Shown in pieces: positions 18,720 to 27,920 of a stretch of 29,240 nucleotides of DNA. Positions within the stretch are counted from its first letter, which is position 1. Each line of letters starts with the position of its first letter. Origin of the DNA: a virus. The notes under the pieces are model-generated. The model saw nothing but the letters and a program-made list of their open reading frames with translations, ran no database searches and was not told the origin of the DNA. The stretch spans positions 1-29,240 of the IMG/VR virus record IMGVR_UViG_3300042907_001652. One strand, written 5' to 3'. A program made the position numbers and the translations under genes.

Positions 18720-18953
18720 ATGCCTAAAAAAGCCTGTTGTCAATGTGTCGCCAAACGTTCTTGCTGCAATCCAACATTATATGAGAATTTTATTACATTG
18801 TATGGAAATACAATGATAACTGCATCTCCCGTACATCCTACTGACATTCTAGTTTTAAGAATGAACAGACCGGGAGTACAACGAAATCCTGCATTAGTGT
18901 ATGATCCACCAGTCAGTGGAACAGACCCTTGTCAATGTGACTGTTCCGGTTAA
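18720..18953 (+). CDS. Cysteine-rich small protein, 77 residues
   Basis: It starts MPKKACCQCVAKRSCCNPTL and ends DPCQCDCSG, with nine Cys in 77 residues, all near the two ends. The middle (ITASPVHPTDILVLRMNRPG) is ordinary. Paired CC and CxC motifs suggest metal binding or a disulfide knot. It precedes a giant Cys-rich protein by 24 nt on the same late transcript, so the two are likely to act together, perhaps with this one as a structural cap or assembly partner. No known family is recognised. Confidence 0.6.
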   Translation: MPKKACCQCVAKRSCCNPTLYENFITLYGNTMITASPVHPTDILVLRMNRPGVQRNPALVYDPPVSGTDPCQCDCSG

Positions 18954-18977
18954 TTAATAAATTTATTTTGGTATAAA

Positions 18978-21900
18978 ATGGCATCTATTTTTTCAAATAA
19001 TAATCAATCAAACTTTAAAGATACTCCACCTACAATAAGGTATGAGCCTAAACTTTATCAAGACACTTTACAAAAGTGTTCAGACATATACCCGCAAGAA
19101 TGTTGCGATTGTATGTTTAAAAATGATACAAGTAATGATTGTTATCAACAATTTGGAATTGGTTGTGAGCAATTAGCAAAATCAAAATGTGCCGAGTGTG
19201 GTGGTGCTTGCTCAAATATATGTGATCCAGATTACGGATCTGATTTGGTTCCTCCACCAAATCGTTCTTTGGCTACTTGCAATGAATTAATTGGTAATAA
19301 TTGTATTAATTATTTAAGAGATCTAAATGTTATTCCTACCCCACAATTGGGTTCAAGTAATGAAATTGTTGGGATTGAATGCAGTCGTTTGATTGGATTA
19401 TTATGTGGAAATAGTCCTTTTCAAACATGTAATGGTACTAGTGGATTGTGTTCAAGACCCGATCTACCCCCAATAAAAGACAGCCCATGTATAGATTTTT
19501 GTAATAGATGTCATCCTTGTCCTTCAGGTGGTTCAAATCCAGTAGGAGACTCAACCGAACAAACAGATAATCCTGGAGGTTCTTCAGGAGAAGATAATGG
19601 CAATAATAATGGATGTGCCGGACAACCATGTGATCCCCCAGATCCAAATGACTGTAGGCAATGTATAGCTGGATTGGGAGTACCTAGATCAGAACCTCTA
19701 GATATAATGTATAGACATACTGCATGCCATTTTATATGGTATCCCCCGGAATATGCTTTTGGTGGAGATCCAAATGTCACGCAATGTCAGGGATTTCAAT
19801 CACGTGGACAAGGTGGCGGAAATTCACGTGTTTTATCATGCAATCCAGATGCTACTCCAACTGGTAACGGGACTGTTGGAGCTTCTCCAAGTTTAAGTTT
19901 ATTTGATAGAAGCTGTGAAGCTGGTTATAGTCCTGAATTGTGGCCTCTTAGACCTTGTAATTGTCGTAAATTTGCACATTTAAAAGGAGGATTGACAGAC
20001 ACTGTATTTAAGAGAGAAAATATTTCAACAAAACCATTTAGTTATGGTTATTTGCCTTTTATGAATCCCTTTGCAACACCAATGAATATAAGTGAAATTG
20101 GGTGTTGTTGGTGTGCATCCCCAGATAAATTGCCCAGTTCAGATTCTGTAAATGATAGAATTTTTACCACATCATGGCCAAAGGCTGCTCAAAAATATGG
20201 TGCAGGAAATTTTGGTGCTGCTGGTGCATCATGTACGCCATACACACCGGGGGAAAATAATGATCCAGTAACATATAATTCAAAATATCAAAAATCTTGT
20301 TTTGCTTATGGTATATCACCTTATTTACAGCGCCTTGCACTACTGGGTGATCCAAATTATGGGCCATATAAATCAGGGTTTGATATTTGGACTTTTGGTG
20401 GTACTGATCAAATAAGAGATTTGGGACCTTTATATTCTGTATATCAGTTTTTAAATATTACACAACCAGGTAGTGTAAATGAATATACTATAAAATATAG
20501 AGAAATTACTGGTCAAAAATCAAGATTAAGAGATTCTTTAGTTGGTTTTATAACACTAGAACATCATTTTGAAGCATGGGCACACAGATCAAATGATGGT
20601 GCTCTTCATCCAGATTTAGTACCTAATTTAAATCATGCAAATGTTTTAACAACTCCTTTTGAACGTGCTTATTCAGGATACATAACACCAGTTGGTTCTG
20701 CATCACAAGGAATATCAGCTAAATTTAGATATCATCCAGAAGAGGCTTTAAGATGGTCTTTAATGAGAACTACACCGAGAAGATTTATGTATGTTGGTTC
20801 TCAAATACCACTATTTCATTTTGATTTATATGCATTTCAAGATTATTCTATAAATAATAATTACGTTGTTGGTGGCGGATATTTTGATTCGGCTAGATTT
20901 TTAAAAGCTTATTATAATTATTTTTATAGTTTATCTGAAAATCCTTCACAATCTGCTACAAATGCTTCTACACCAATAAAAATTGGAGGTACGGTTTTAA
21001 TTGATGATTATAACTATGTAATAGAATCATTAGAGGGAATGGTTGTTGCTGGAATACTTAGAGTAAAAGATCATGCTATTGATATAGCAACTGAAACAAC
21101 TCAGATAATACAGTCAGCGAGTTATGATAATGATGGTGAACTTGTTTTAAATCCTTATGTATCTGCAGTTGTTGGTGGTGCATCTGGTTATATGGCTTTA
21201 GTAGAGTTTTTAGGAGTTGAACCTATCACAGGTTCAGTAACTCCAAAAATTATTAAACAAAAATTACTTCCAAATTTTAATGGAACTGGTAGTGAACCTA
21301 CTAAAGATATGTTTATGTTTCCACGTAGAGCAACTTTGCCAGTATATCTTGAAGGAAATCGAGTAGCAGCATGGGGATGCAAAAATAATAGTTGCTCTGA
21401 TTTTAATTATAATCAAAGTGTTGTGCCCGGGCGCCTGATACCGGGTGGATCTAATATTCCAGCCAATGAACAGTGGATAACAAAATCAATAGTAAGCGTA
21501 TATAGCGGTTTAAATACCAACTATTTCATAACATATAATGGAAAAATTGCAGCATCTGGATATTCTTTAGATGGTTTAGCTGAAATTCCGGAAGATATTG
21601 GTGTACAAATTGATAATGAAACAGCTAATAGTGATACTAAAAGTGGATTTGTTAAAAAATTAGGTGGTAAAGGTATAGGTTTTGAAATTGCTTTAATAGA
21701 ATATCCTGAATTTTATGATTACAATTATTGTAATGTTAGTGGTAGTCCCTGTGAGTATTCTAATGGTGGTGATATATGCGGTCCTGGTTTTCCACCACCA
21801 GAGCGTGATCCAAATGCTCCACTACCTCAATATAAATTAAGATCATGGGGTGATAATCACTGCGAATATGGCACATTTATTATTGGTAATAATGATCTTT

Positions 21901-24503
21901 TAAACAAAACCCATAGATGGGCTGATGTTGCAAATGGCGGATTACATACTTCAGCAATATCATCATATGGTAACTTATATACTGTAGGTGATAATGCATA
22001 TAACCAATTAAAATATGGCAATCAATCTGAAACTCTTTTTCTTGGAGCTCTATCAACACATCTTGCAAAACCAGGATTTGTTTCTGATAATGAATTTGAT
22101 GTTGCAATTGATCCTAATAATATTAATTCATTTGCAGTAGAACTAAATGGTATAACCTATGTTAATTTAAACAGATGGTGTCAATATTCATCGACTCAAG
22201 AAGTTCCACCCGCAGATAAAAGATGTAAATTACTTGATCCAGAAAATTTAGATGTTGATCTTCCTATTTTTACAAATATTGGTTCTGGTAATTATCACAG
22301 TGTTGCTATTCAAAGTGATAATCAAGTTAGAGTGTGGGGAAAATACTTATATTTAAATCCACTTGGAACACCATATGGCACTCCATATGATACTTTTGTT
22401 CCAGCTGAAGTTAAAGCATTGGCTGACAAATGGGATGTTTCATATTATGGGGCATCAGAATTGCCTTCGGGAGATTATAGTTATATCTCTAAAGGTGCTA
22501 CACTAGCATCTATACACAGTGAAAATGATACATTTCTTTTTGCTGATGGTGGTCCAGATTATAGTATGGTTGCAAATAACAATACAGTATATGTCTGGGG
22601 TAGAACGGAAATGCTCCCAACTTGGAAGTCTACGGATACTGAATCAACTTTTGGTAGTTGGAGTAAATCATTTGACGGAGAAATTATAAGAATTACTGCT
22701 GGTGCAAATGGATTTGCTGTTTTATATAAATTAAATAATGAAACTTCAAATGCTGGTTTTGGAAATAATAATTATAGAGTAAATAAAACTTATATATGGA
22801 CTCGTAAAGGACAAGAAACTCCACCCGATGGTGATAAATATGGTTTAATACCAACAGATGATGAAGATATAAGTGAATTTGGTTATAGTGATATAGCATT
22901 TGGTTACGGGCATGCAATAGCACTAAAATATGCTAATATTGCAGCACCCACATGGGATTACGATGACTTTAAAGATCCAGAGGCAAAAAAGAATCAATTT
23001 TTAGCTGGATCTTCAAATATTCCAAAATATTTTAAAAGACAAGCATTTTTTAGAGCAGTTCCCGGAGCTTGGGATTTTTCAAAATGGTTATGGGGTGGAT
23101 ATTGTAGTTTTGCAGCAGAAGGATTCGAAGCAAATAACCCAGTACTGGCCAGAGATCTTTGTAGTGTATTGGGTGAACCAGATCCAACAGATGCAACTGG
23201 TTTAAGAAATGACAACTATTCATATAGTGGTCATCCTGAATATTATTGGATGAGTCCTTTGTTAAGACGTTATCAAAACTTTGTTCCCAACCACAGTGTG
23301 CAACCATCTCCCGAGACAAATGAATGTTTAACATATGCTGCATTTGGTAGCGCTATTACTAATCCAGATCTTGCTGGAATGAATAGTGGAGTAAACGGAG
23401 CAGCATCTTCATGTCCTGAAAAAGCAGACGTTTGTTGGCAGGCAACCGGATTACCTCAACAGAGAACAAGTACATATTGGGCACCGCAAAACCCAGACTG
23501 TAATGGTGTGTGTGATAATTCGTGTGATAGAAGTGCTTGTATTAGAAATTGTTGTCCCCTTGCATCAGAAACTACTCTAGCTGCTACATGTACACAGTGT
23601 ATTGGTAGAATAGGATTTAATTCTAGTAAAGATTACTTTATACAATCGTATAAAAATTTTAGTAAACAAAGGGAATGTTGTAGAGTAATTTATACAAATA
23701 TAAGTTATGTTAATTATGCATCACGATTAACATATTTTGGATGGGATAGTGCATCTGCTACTTTTAAAATATTTTTTACAAAAGATCCATATAGATTTAG
23801 TGATCTTATTCCAAGTAATGCCAATACTTCATATAAACTTGCTAATGGTTTAATATATCCTTATGTATATCTTGGTGGTGAGATATTAAGAAAATTATGG
23901 TCATCTTTTTTTACTGCTATATATGGAGATGATGGAACTGGAAGAACATGTGAAAATACTGGAGATGTATGTTTAGCAAGAAATCCAAAAGAAACAATTT
24001 TGGGACCAGGTGGTTGGTTATGGGCGAGTACTAATAGTCCAACTGGAAGACCTTCGACAAACGAACAGGGTGATTTTGTCAATAGCATATGGTCTTATCC
24101 TGTAGCTGCTCCATTAGTATCACCTTATGCTCTTTTAGGTGCATATACATATGGTGGTACATCAACCGGTGCAATAGTACCAGATGGATCTACAATACCA
24201 ACTGACATAAAAATATTTAATCCAGATAATCCAAATGCATATGCTCCCGTTTATGGTAGTCCATCATCAAAGAAATGGCATAAAATAAATGTAACTAGAC
24301 CAAATATTTATGCTGCCGGCGATAATGAATTCTCAAATTTTGATCCTATAGCATTTCAAGGTGGTGTGGAAGAAGGAGATATAACTGGCACGGCAAATAT
24401 TGTATTTTATGAATATTATGAAACAGATAAAGATGGTAATAGAGTAAGAAATATAATTATAAAATCTGGTAATATAAATTGCATTGGCATTGACGACGGA
24501 TAA
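18978..24503 (+). CDS. Giant Cys-rich virion protein with RCC1-like beta-propeller repeats
   Basis: At 1841 residues this is the longest gene here. Residues 1-260 are packed with Cys (PQECCDCMFKND, CAECGGACSNICD, CNRCHPCPSGG). Residues about 790-1315 contain RCC1-type repeats: RVAAWGCKNN, LHTSAISSYGNLYTVGDNAY, NYHSVAIQSDNQVRVWGKY, YSMVANNNTVYVWGR and FGYGHAIAL. The alternating (H/Y)S-x-A-(I/L)...(V/L)-x-x-WG pattern defines the RCC1 seven-bladed propeller. A second Cys cluster lies near residues 1510-1545 (CNGVCDNSCDRSACIRNCC). No signal peptide is seen. A tail-fibre or adhesin role follows from size, late expression and neighbours and is not proven. TATAAA next to the ATG replaces a visible Shine-Dalgarno site. 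Confidence 0.7.
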   Translation: MASIFSNNNQSNFKDTPPTIRYEPKLYQDTLQKCSDIYPQECCDCMFKNDTSNDCYQQFGIGCEQLAKSKCAECGGACSNICDPDYGSDLVPPPNRSLATCNELIGNNCINYLRDLNVIPTPQLGSSNEIVGIECSRLIGLLCGNSPFQTCNGTSGLCSRPDLPPIKDSPCIDFCNRCHPCPSGGSNPVGDSTEQTDNPGGSSGEDNGNNNGCAGQPCDPPDPNDCRQCIAGLGVPRSEPLDIMYRHTACHFIWYPPEYAFGGDPNVTQCQGFQSRGQGGGNSRVLSCNPDATPTGNGTVGASPSLSLFDRSCEAGYSPELWPLRPCNCRKFAHLKGGLTDTVFKRENISTKPFSYGYLPFMNPFATPMNISEIGCCWCASPDKLPSSDSVNDRIFTTSWPKAAQKYGAGNFGAAGASCTPYTPGENNDPVTYNSKYQKSCFAYGISPYLQRLALLGDPNYGPYKSGFDIWTFGGTDQIRDLGPLYSVYQFLNITQPGSVNEYTIKYREITGQKSRLRDSLVGFITLEHHFEAWAHRSNDGALHPDLVPNLNHANVLTTPFERAYSGYITPVGSASQGISAKFRYHPEEALRWSLMRTTPRRFMYVGSQIPLFHFDLYAFQDYSINNNYVVGGGYFDSARFLKAYYNYFYSLSENPSQSATNASTPIKIGGTVLIDDYNYVIESLEGMVVAGILRVKDHAIDIATETTQIIQSASYDNDGELVLNPYVSAVVGGASGYMALVEFLGVEPITGSVTPKIIKQKLLPNFNGTGSEPTKDMFMFPRRATLPVYLEGNRVAAWGCKNNSCSDFNYNQSVVPGRLIPGGSNIPANEQWITKSIVSVYSGLNTNYFITYNGKIAASGYSLDGLAEIPEDIGVQIDNETANSDTKSGFVKKLGGKGIGFEIALIEYPEFYDYNYCNVSGSPCEYSNGGDICGPGFPPPERDPNAPLPQYKLRSWGDNHCEYGTFIIGNNDLLNKTHRWADVANGGLHTSAISSYGNLYTVGDNAYNQLKYGNQSETLFLGALSTHLAKPGFVSDNEFDVAIDPNNINSFAVELNGITYVNLNRWCQYSSTQEVPPADKRCKLLDPENLDVDLPIFTNIGSGNYHSVAIQSDNQVRVWGKYLYLNPLGTPYGTPYDTFVPAEVKALADKWDVSYYGASELPSGDYSYISKGATLASIHSENDTFLFADGGPDYSMVANNNTVYVWGRTEMLPTWKSTDTESTFGSWSKSFDGEIIRITAGANGFAVLYKLNNETSNAGFGNNNYRVNKTYIWTRKGQETPPDGDKYGLIPTDDEDISEFGYSDIAFGYGHAIALKYANIAAPTWDYDDFKDPEAKKNQFLAGSSNIPKYFKRQAFFRAVPGAWDFSKWLWGGYCSFAAEGFEANNPVLARDLCSVLGEPDPTDATGLRNDNYSYSGHPEYYWMSPLLRRYQNFVPNHSVQPSPETNECLTYAAFGSAITNPDLAGMNSGVNGAASSCPEKADVCWQATGLPQQRTSTYWAPQNPDCNGVCDNSCDRSACIRNCCPLASETTLAATCTQCIGRIGFNSSKDYFIQSYKNFSKQRECCRVIYTNISYVNYASRLTYFGWDSASATFKIFFTKDPYRFSDLIPSNANTSYKLANGLIYPYVYLGGEILRKLWSSFFTAIYGDDGTGRTCENTGDVCLARNPKETILGPGGWLWASTNSPTGRPSTNEQGDFVNSIWSYPVAAPLVSPYALLGAYTYGGTSTGAIVPDGSTIPTDIKIFNPDNPNAYAPVYGSPSSKKWHKINVTRPNIYAAGDNEFSNFDPIAFQGGVEEGDITGTANIVFYEYYETDKDGNRVRNIIIKSGNINCIGIDDG

Positions 24504-24506
24504 AGA

Positions 24507-24514
24507 TATAAATA
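24507..24514 (+). promoter_or_regulatory. T4-type late promoter
   Basis: A perfect TATAAATA, followed by a leader with GGAG about 8 nt before the ATG at 24531. Confidence 0.75.
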
Positions 24515-24530
24515 AAAATGGAGTGTATAT

Positions 24531-25019
24531 ATGTTTATTGATAGATTTACTTTTAATACTAATGTAACTGAAGATGGAAGAGGTTCTACGGTAGCGATAC
24601 CAAACTATGAAAATCCAAAAGATAAAATGTATCCAAATTTTATCTTTAAAAAACGATTATCATATGAATTTAAAATTGAAAAAATGTTTGGTATTGTAAA
24701 GAAGTATGTTGGATTTGGTGATATAATTGAATATATAACCAAACATACTGGAATAAAATACCTTATTGTTAAAATAACAAAAGGCAATTGTGGTTGTGAA
24801 AAAAGAAGAAAACGTTTTAATGCGTTGCTGCAAATACCTTATTTTTCTTTTTATTATAAAGATACCACTATTTTAGATGTTGACAATTCAATAAAACATG
24901 TTAATATGTTTACATCAAACACCCCGCCAATGGATGAAAATATGCAAAAAGAAATTCTTTCCAAAAGAAAACCATGTGGATGTGGTGCTAAAATGACACG
25001 ACCTGTGGAGACAAAGTGA
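24531..25019 (+). CDS. Late protein with CGCEKRRKRFN motif, 162 residues
   Basis: It starts MFIDRFTFNTNVTEDGRGST. The middle holds GFGDIIEYITKHTGIKYLIV followed by CGCEKRRKRFNALLQIPYF. A short Cys pair followed by (E/K)RR-x-x-(L/F)N is a motif I have seen in many phage virion-associated proteins of unknown function. The C-terminus ends KRKPCGCGAKMTRPVETK, giving a second Cys pair. Together these could form one zinc site. TATAAATA and GGAG lie upstream. Its stop overlaps the GTG start of the next gene. Confidence 0.6.
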   Translation: MFIDRFTFNTNVTEDGRGSTVAIPNYENPKDKMYPNFIFKKRLSYEFKIEKMFGIVKKYVGFGDIIEYITKHTGIKYLIVKITKGNCGCEKRRKRFNALLQIPYFSFYYKDTTILDVDNSIKHVNMFTSNTPPMDENMQKEILSKRKPCGCGAKMTRPVETK

Positions 25020-25288
25020 AAATTAAATTTATAAAAATATCGCAAAGTGAAGAGATAATTGCCGAGTGCACAGATAAAAACAACGGTGTCTTTATTAAAG
25101 ACGCTGCTGTCATTGTATCTTTAGAATTGGGAAAAATTAATCTTGTAACTTGGTTACCTTATACAAAAGTACAAGATGGTTTTTTTCTTCCAGAAAAAGC
25201 CTACTTGTTCATAGCAGATGTTCAAGATGACATGGCTGAGTATTACAATAAATGGCGTACTGAACCTTTTGCACTTAATAAAAATTAA
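25016..25288 (+). CDS. Sm/LSM-like barrel protein, 90 residues
   Basis: It starts with GTG overlapping the previous TGA (GTGA), with GGAG about 7 nt upstream. The protein (KIKFIKISQSEEIIAECTD, FIKDAAVIVSL, INLVTWLPYTKVQDGFFLPE) aligns strand by strand with residues 1-75 of the 13954-14640 fusion: a G/SEE(I)(I/L)A turn, a (L/I)KD(A/P)A(V/I) strand, then the (I/L)-x-W-L/M-x-Y-(S/T)K strand. It fits the Sm-like small proteins of T4-like phages, whose RNA binding is presumed but not shown. It provides the stand-alone version of the fused domain. Its last bases overlap the stop of the opposing gene. Confidence 0.65.
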   Translation: MKIKFIKISQSEEIIAECTDKNNGVFIKDAAVIVSLELGKINLVTWLPYTKVQDGFFLPEKAYLFIADVQDDMAEYYNKWRTEPFALNKN

Positions 25289-26595
25289 GCAATATTTATT
25301 CTAAGAACATTTGTTGTGTTCTTTTTAATTTGCATGAATATGGTCTTTGAAGAGTATGCTCTGTCTACCATATAGATAAAGGATGCTCCTTCGTAGCCAG
25401 GTTCGCCTAAAAGATAATAATTTTCAATTAAAGGTTGAGTGCAGTTACTGTCTAAAAATAGATTTATTACAGCACTTTTATTTTCCGCATGTGAAAGATC
25501 AATTTTAATTGGAGCAACTGCAGTATTACTGTTAATTGATAATGTTTCCGTTTCACTATTATCAATATAAATTACATCATTATATTGGTTGGTTCCAAGA
25601 AACTCTGAAATATTAAAACCATCAGTATTAAAAGAAATAAAATACGAAGTTTTGATTTTTAATATAAAGATATTTGAGTAAGAAATAGAAATATTTTTAT
25701 AATCTACAATGCTTTCTGTATTGGCATTGATTGTCTTTAATGTGCTATTCGGATAATAGTAATATACATTTGCAGTATCTAGTTGTTGTCTTAATGCATG
25801 TTGTAAAATGTTTTGGTTTTCCAATAACATTGAAACAATACCAGAAGTTGCTCCAGCAATTTTAATTACACCATTTTGCAATGGATTCGTAGCCAACACA
25901 GCTAGCGAAGGAAGACCTCTGTGCAATATATCAACTTGAGATTTATTAAAAAATCTATTTTCATTGGTTACTGGATTTGTAAGATAAATTACTTCTGTAT
26001 TATCATTTAACTTTACGTAATTTTTTACTTTAAGTCTTCCAGAGTTTAATGTACTACCAATAACTTCTACGTATTCTTCAAATCCATAATCTGAACCATA
26101 TACTCCAAAGAAATCAAAATTTAATGGACTGCTTCTAGGTGTATTTGATATTAACATATGGGCAGTATTGCCCGTTGTTGCAGTAAACTGTATAGGATTT
26201 GTAAAATTTTTACTTACGTAATATCCACCAGTAAGAGCTGCAGTGCCCGTAACACCAGAGCACGAGATATATTGTTTAAAAGTTCCAGATACACTTTGTA
26301 ACTGCAATGTACCATTCCAGTTTATACTGGAAGAAGTAGCATCGTTGTAATATACTCCACTAGAAAAATTAAAAGTACTTCCAGTTGTAAGCCCATTGAA
26401 GAATTTATTTAAAAACTTTAAATCATTTCCAGTTTTTACTTCAGAATAATCAAAGAACAACGAGTTACCAGTAACAAAAATATTAGCAGAACCATTCAGA
26501 TTACCTTTTGTAAAACAAGGATCTGCCGTATTACCAACAAATTGTGTTGTGTATGAATACGATGTTTTTGCTGTATTTAACGAAAATAAAGACAT
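25285..26595 (-). CDS. Virion-type beta-rich protein, 436 residues
   Basis: It starts MSLFSLNTAKTSYSYTTQFV and is very rich in Ser, Thr, Asn and Tyr, with many short strands (for example GSTFNFSSGVYYNDATSSS), the composition of fibre or appendage proteins. No enzymatic motif was seen. It starts one base after the stop of the 26597-27544 gene, so it is the second gene of a two-gene unit. It ends tail-to-tail with the Sm-like gene, overlapping it by 4 nt (TTAA). The assignment rests on composition and context. Confidence 0.55.
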   Translation of the reverse strand: MSLFSLNTAKTSYSYTTQFVGNTADPCFTKGNLNGSANIFVTGNSLFFDYSEVKTGNDLKFLNKFFNGLTTGSTFNFSSGVYYNDATSSSINWNGTLQLQSVSGTFKQYISCSGVTGTAALTGGYYVSKNFTNPIQFTATTGNTAHMLISNTPRSSPLNFDFFGVYGSDYGFEEYVEVIGSTLNSGRLKVKNYVKLNDNTEVIYLTNPVTNENRFFNKSQVDILHRGLPSLAVLATNPLQNGVIKIAGATSGIVSMLLENQNILQHALRQQLDTANVYYYYPNSTLKTINANTESIVDYKNISISYSNIFILKIKTSYFISFNTDGFNISEFLGTNQYNDVIYIDNSETETLSINSNTAVAPIKIDLSHAENKSAVINLFLDSNCTQPLIENYYLLGEPGYEGASFIYMVDRAYSSKTIFMQIKKNTTNVLRINIA

Positions 26596-26596
26596 G

Positions 26597-27544
26597 TTAG
26601 GTCGCTAGATAACTAATAATTTGAGCACCTGATTTTGCTCTGTGGGCCAAAAGACTAGAATTTATTATGTCGATGAATAGCGATTCTCCGGGATCTAGTT
26701 CATATCCAAGAGATGTAGTAGATACAGTTGTATCAGTAGTAATGTAAATTACATCGGTATTTGTGGATGCAGCTTTTACATTTATTCCGCTCATGCAAGT
26801 AAATCCAACAAATTGTGATGATGTTGTTGTGCTTGTTAACCTATAAGCAGTGCCACCAGTTGGACGAATAACAGCAAATCCACCAAGATCACTTCTTAGA
26901 CCTACGACCTGACCATAGATGGCAGTCATACCACTTAGAATATTTGTGTCATTAATTCCAACAGTGTTGCCTACGTTAACTCCTACAGCAGTAGCACCGG
27001 AAAGACCAACTACAGTAACAGTAGAAGGAATGGTGGCAGTAATTGTTGCACCAGCAACGTTAACGTTTAGTGCACCATTGGTGTAACTTAAAGAATTTCC
27101 GGCTTGATCTACTAGATTTACATAGATGTATGTAAGACCGCTGGGCCCCCATACAGAAACCGAATCTGTAGATTTTCCTAGATAACGACCACCAGTGACT
27201 TCTACTTGTGATCCTGTAAAAGTTCTAACAAATAATGGAGATGAAGTTAGACCAGTTGTGACTACTGAACCAGACACCACCACCGCAGCACCACCTATAC
27301 CACGTACATCAATGGTTCCTGTGAATCCAGAAATAGTGGCAGTCATTCCAGTGGCAATTGTTACTGGAAGTGGATTTGCTGAATTTACAACTGTCGCAGA
27401 TCCATCGACACCATACCCAAGTTTAATGAGTTGGTAGTGACCTGTAATACCGCCTGTACCGACAAAATCGGTCGCAATATATGCGGTTATACCTGCTGTT
27501 TGAATTGGAATCGCATCTGATGTTACGCCTGTTCCTGATGGCAT
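26597..27544 (-). CDS. Virion appendage protein, Gly/Thr/Val-rich, 315 residues
   Basis: The N-terminus (AIPIQTAGITAYIATDFVG, HYQLIKLGYGVDGSA) and C-terminus (YELDPGESLFIDIINSS, IISYLAT) match an architecture I know from phage structural proteins: an I-P-(L/I)-Q-T-AG start, a body of short Val/Thr/Gly strands, and a (L/V)xPGESLFI(D/E)I end. It is probably part of a tail or decoration appendage. AACGAGG lies about 8 nt before the ATG. Upstream CTAAATAT on the minus strand (about 27571-27578) may be a degenerate late promoter. It is the first gene of a two-gene minus-strand unit. Confidence 0.6.
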   Translation of the reverse strand: MPSGTGVTSDAIPIQTAGITAYIATDFVGTGGITGHYQLIKLGYGVDGSATVVNSANPLPVTIATGMTATISGFTGTIDVRGIGGAAVVVSGSVVTTGLTSSPLFVRTFTGSQVEVTGGRYLGKSTDSVSVWGPSGLTYIYVNLVDQAGNSLSYTNGALNVNVAGATITATIPSTVTVVGLSGATAVGVNVGNTVGINDTNILSGMTAIYGQVVGLRSDLGGFAVIRPTGGTAYRLTSTTTSSQFVGFTCMSGINVKAASTNTDVIYITTDTTVSTTSLGYELDPGESLFIDIINSSLLAHRAKSGAQIISYLAT

Positions 27545-27593
27545 GGATTAGACCTCGTTAATTAGTTCATGAATATTTAGATGTATTTAATTA

Positions 27594-27627
27594 TTGATTA
27601 TTGGAATATAACGTATATAATAAAACC
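27594..27627 (+). promoter_or_regulatory. Sigma70 promoter for the gp33-like gene, leaderless
   Basis: TTGATT at 27594-27599, a 16-nt spacer, a perfect TATAAT at 27616-27621, then AAAACC and ATG. The 6-nt distance is the same as in the GC-rich segment promoters, although the -35 and spacer are different. No Shine-Dalgarno site is present. Confidence 0.75.
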
Positions 27628-27861
27628 ATGTATATAGATGAAGCAGCAAAAGAAAAATTTTCAAATAAAGTTTTAGATAGAGTAAAATCTACAAAACTAA
27701 GTTTTATGGATTGTATACTTGAATTATCTGAAGAAATGAATATTGACCCAAGTACGGCTGGTAAACTTATTACTAGACCAATAATTGAAAAAATTCAAAT
27801 TGAAGCCAGAGACCGCCATTTGCTAAAGAATGGCAAAACCAAGAAACTCCCAATTGACTAA
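27628..27861 (+). CDS. 33: gp33-like late-transcription co-activator
   Basis: This encodes 77 residues starting MYIDEAAKEKFSNKVLDRVK. It is helical, with TKLSFMDCILELSEEMNIDP and IEKIQIEARDRHLLKN. In T4, gp33 bridges the host RNA polymerase beta flap and the sliding clamp gp45 so that late promoters (TATAAATA) fire. The helix layout resembles gp33 of T4-like cyanophages, and its place next to gene 32 matches the T4 order. It is shorter than T4 gp33 (112 residues), as cyanophage forms tend to be. The many TATAAATA boxes in this window imply that such a factor must exist. The ATG at 27628 is set by TATAAT 6 nt upstream. Confidence 0.7.
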   Translation: MYIDEAAKEKFSNKVLDRVKSTKLSFMDCILELSEEMNIDPSTAGKLITRPIIEKIQIEARDRHLLKNGKTKKLPID

Positions 27862-27881
27862 CCATTTAGTTGGGCTATAAT
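27854..27881 (+). promoter_or_regulatory. Sigma70 promoter for gp32
   Basis: TTGACT at 27854-27859 (inside the last codons of the gp33-like gene), a 16-nt spacer and a perfect TATAAT at 27876-27881. It is among the strongest promoters in the window, fitting the high demand for gp32. Transcription would start near 27888. Confidence 0.8.
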
Positions 27882-27894
27882 TAGAATAGAAAGG

Positions 27895-27911
27895 CCGAGG
27901 TAGGTCCTCGG
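27895..27911 (+). promoter_or_regulatory. Leader hairpin in front of gp32, possible autoregulatory operator
   Basis: CCGAGG (27895-27900) and CCTCGG (27906-27911) form a 6-bp stem with a TAGGT loop, 9 nt before the ATG and within the expected ~33-nt leader. T4 gp32 represses its own translation by binding its leader next to a structured element; the placement here is suggestive. There is no other obvious Shine-Dalgarno site than the purines in and after the stem. Confidence 0.5.
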
Positions 27912-27920
27912 GAAAATACT

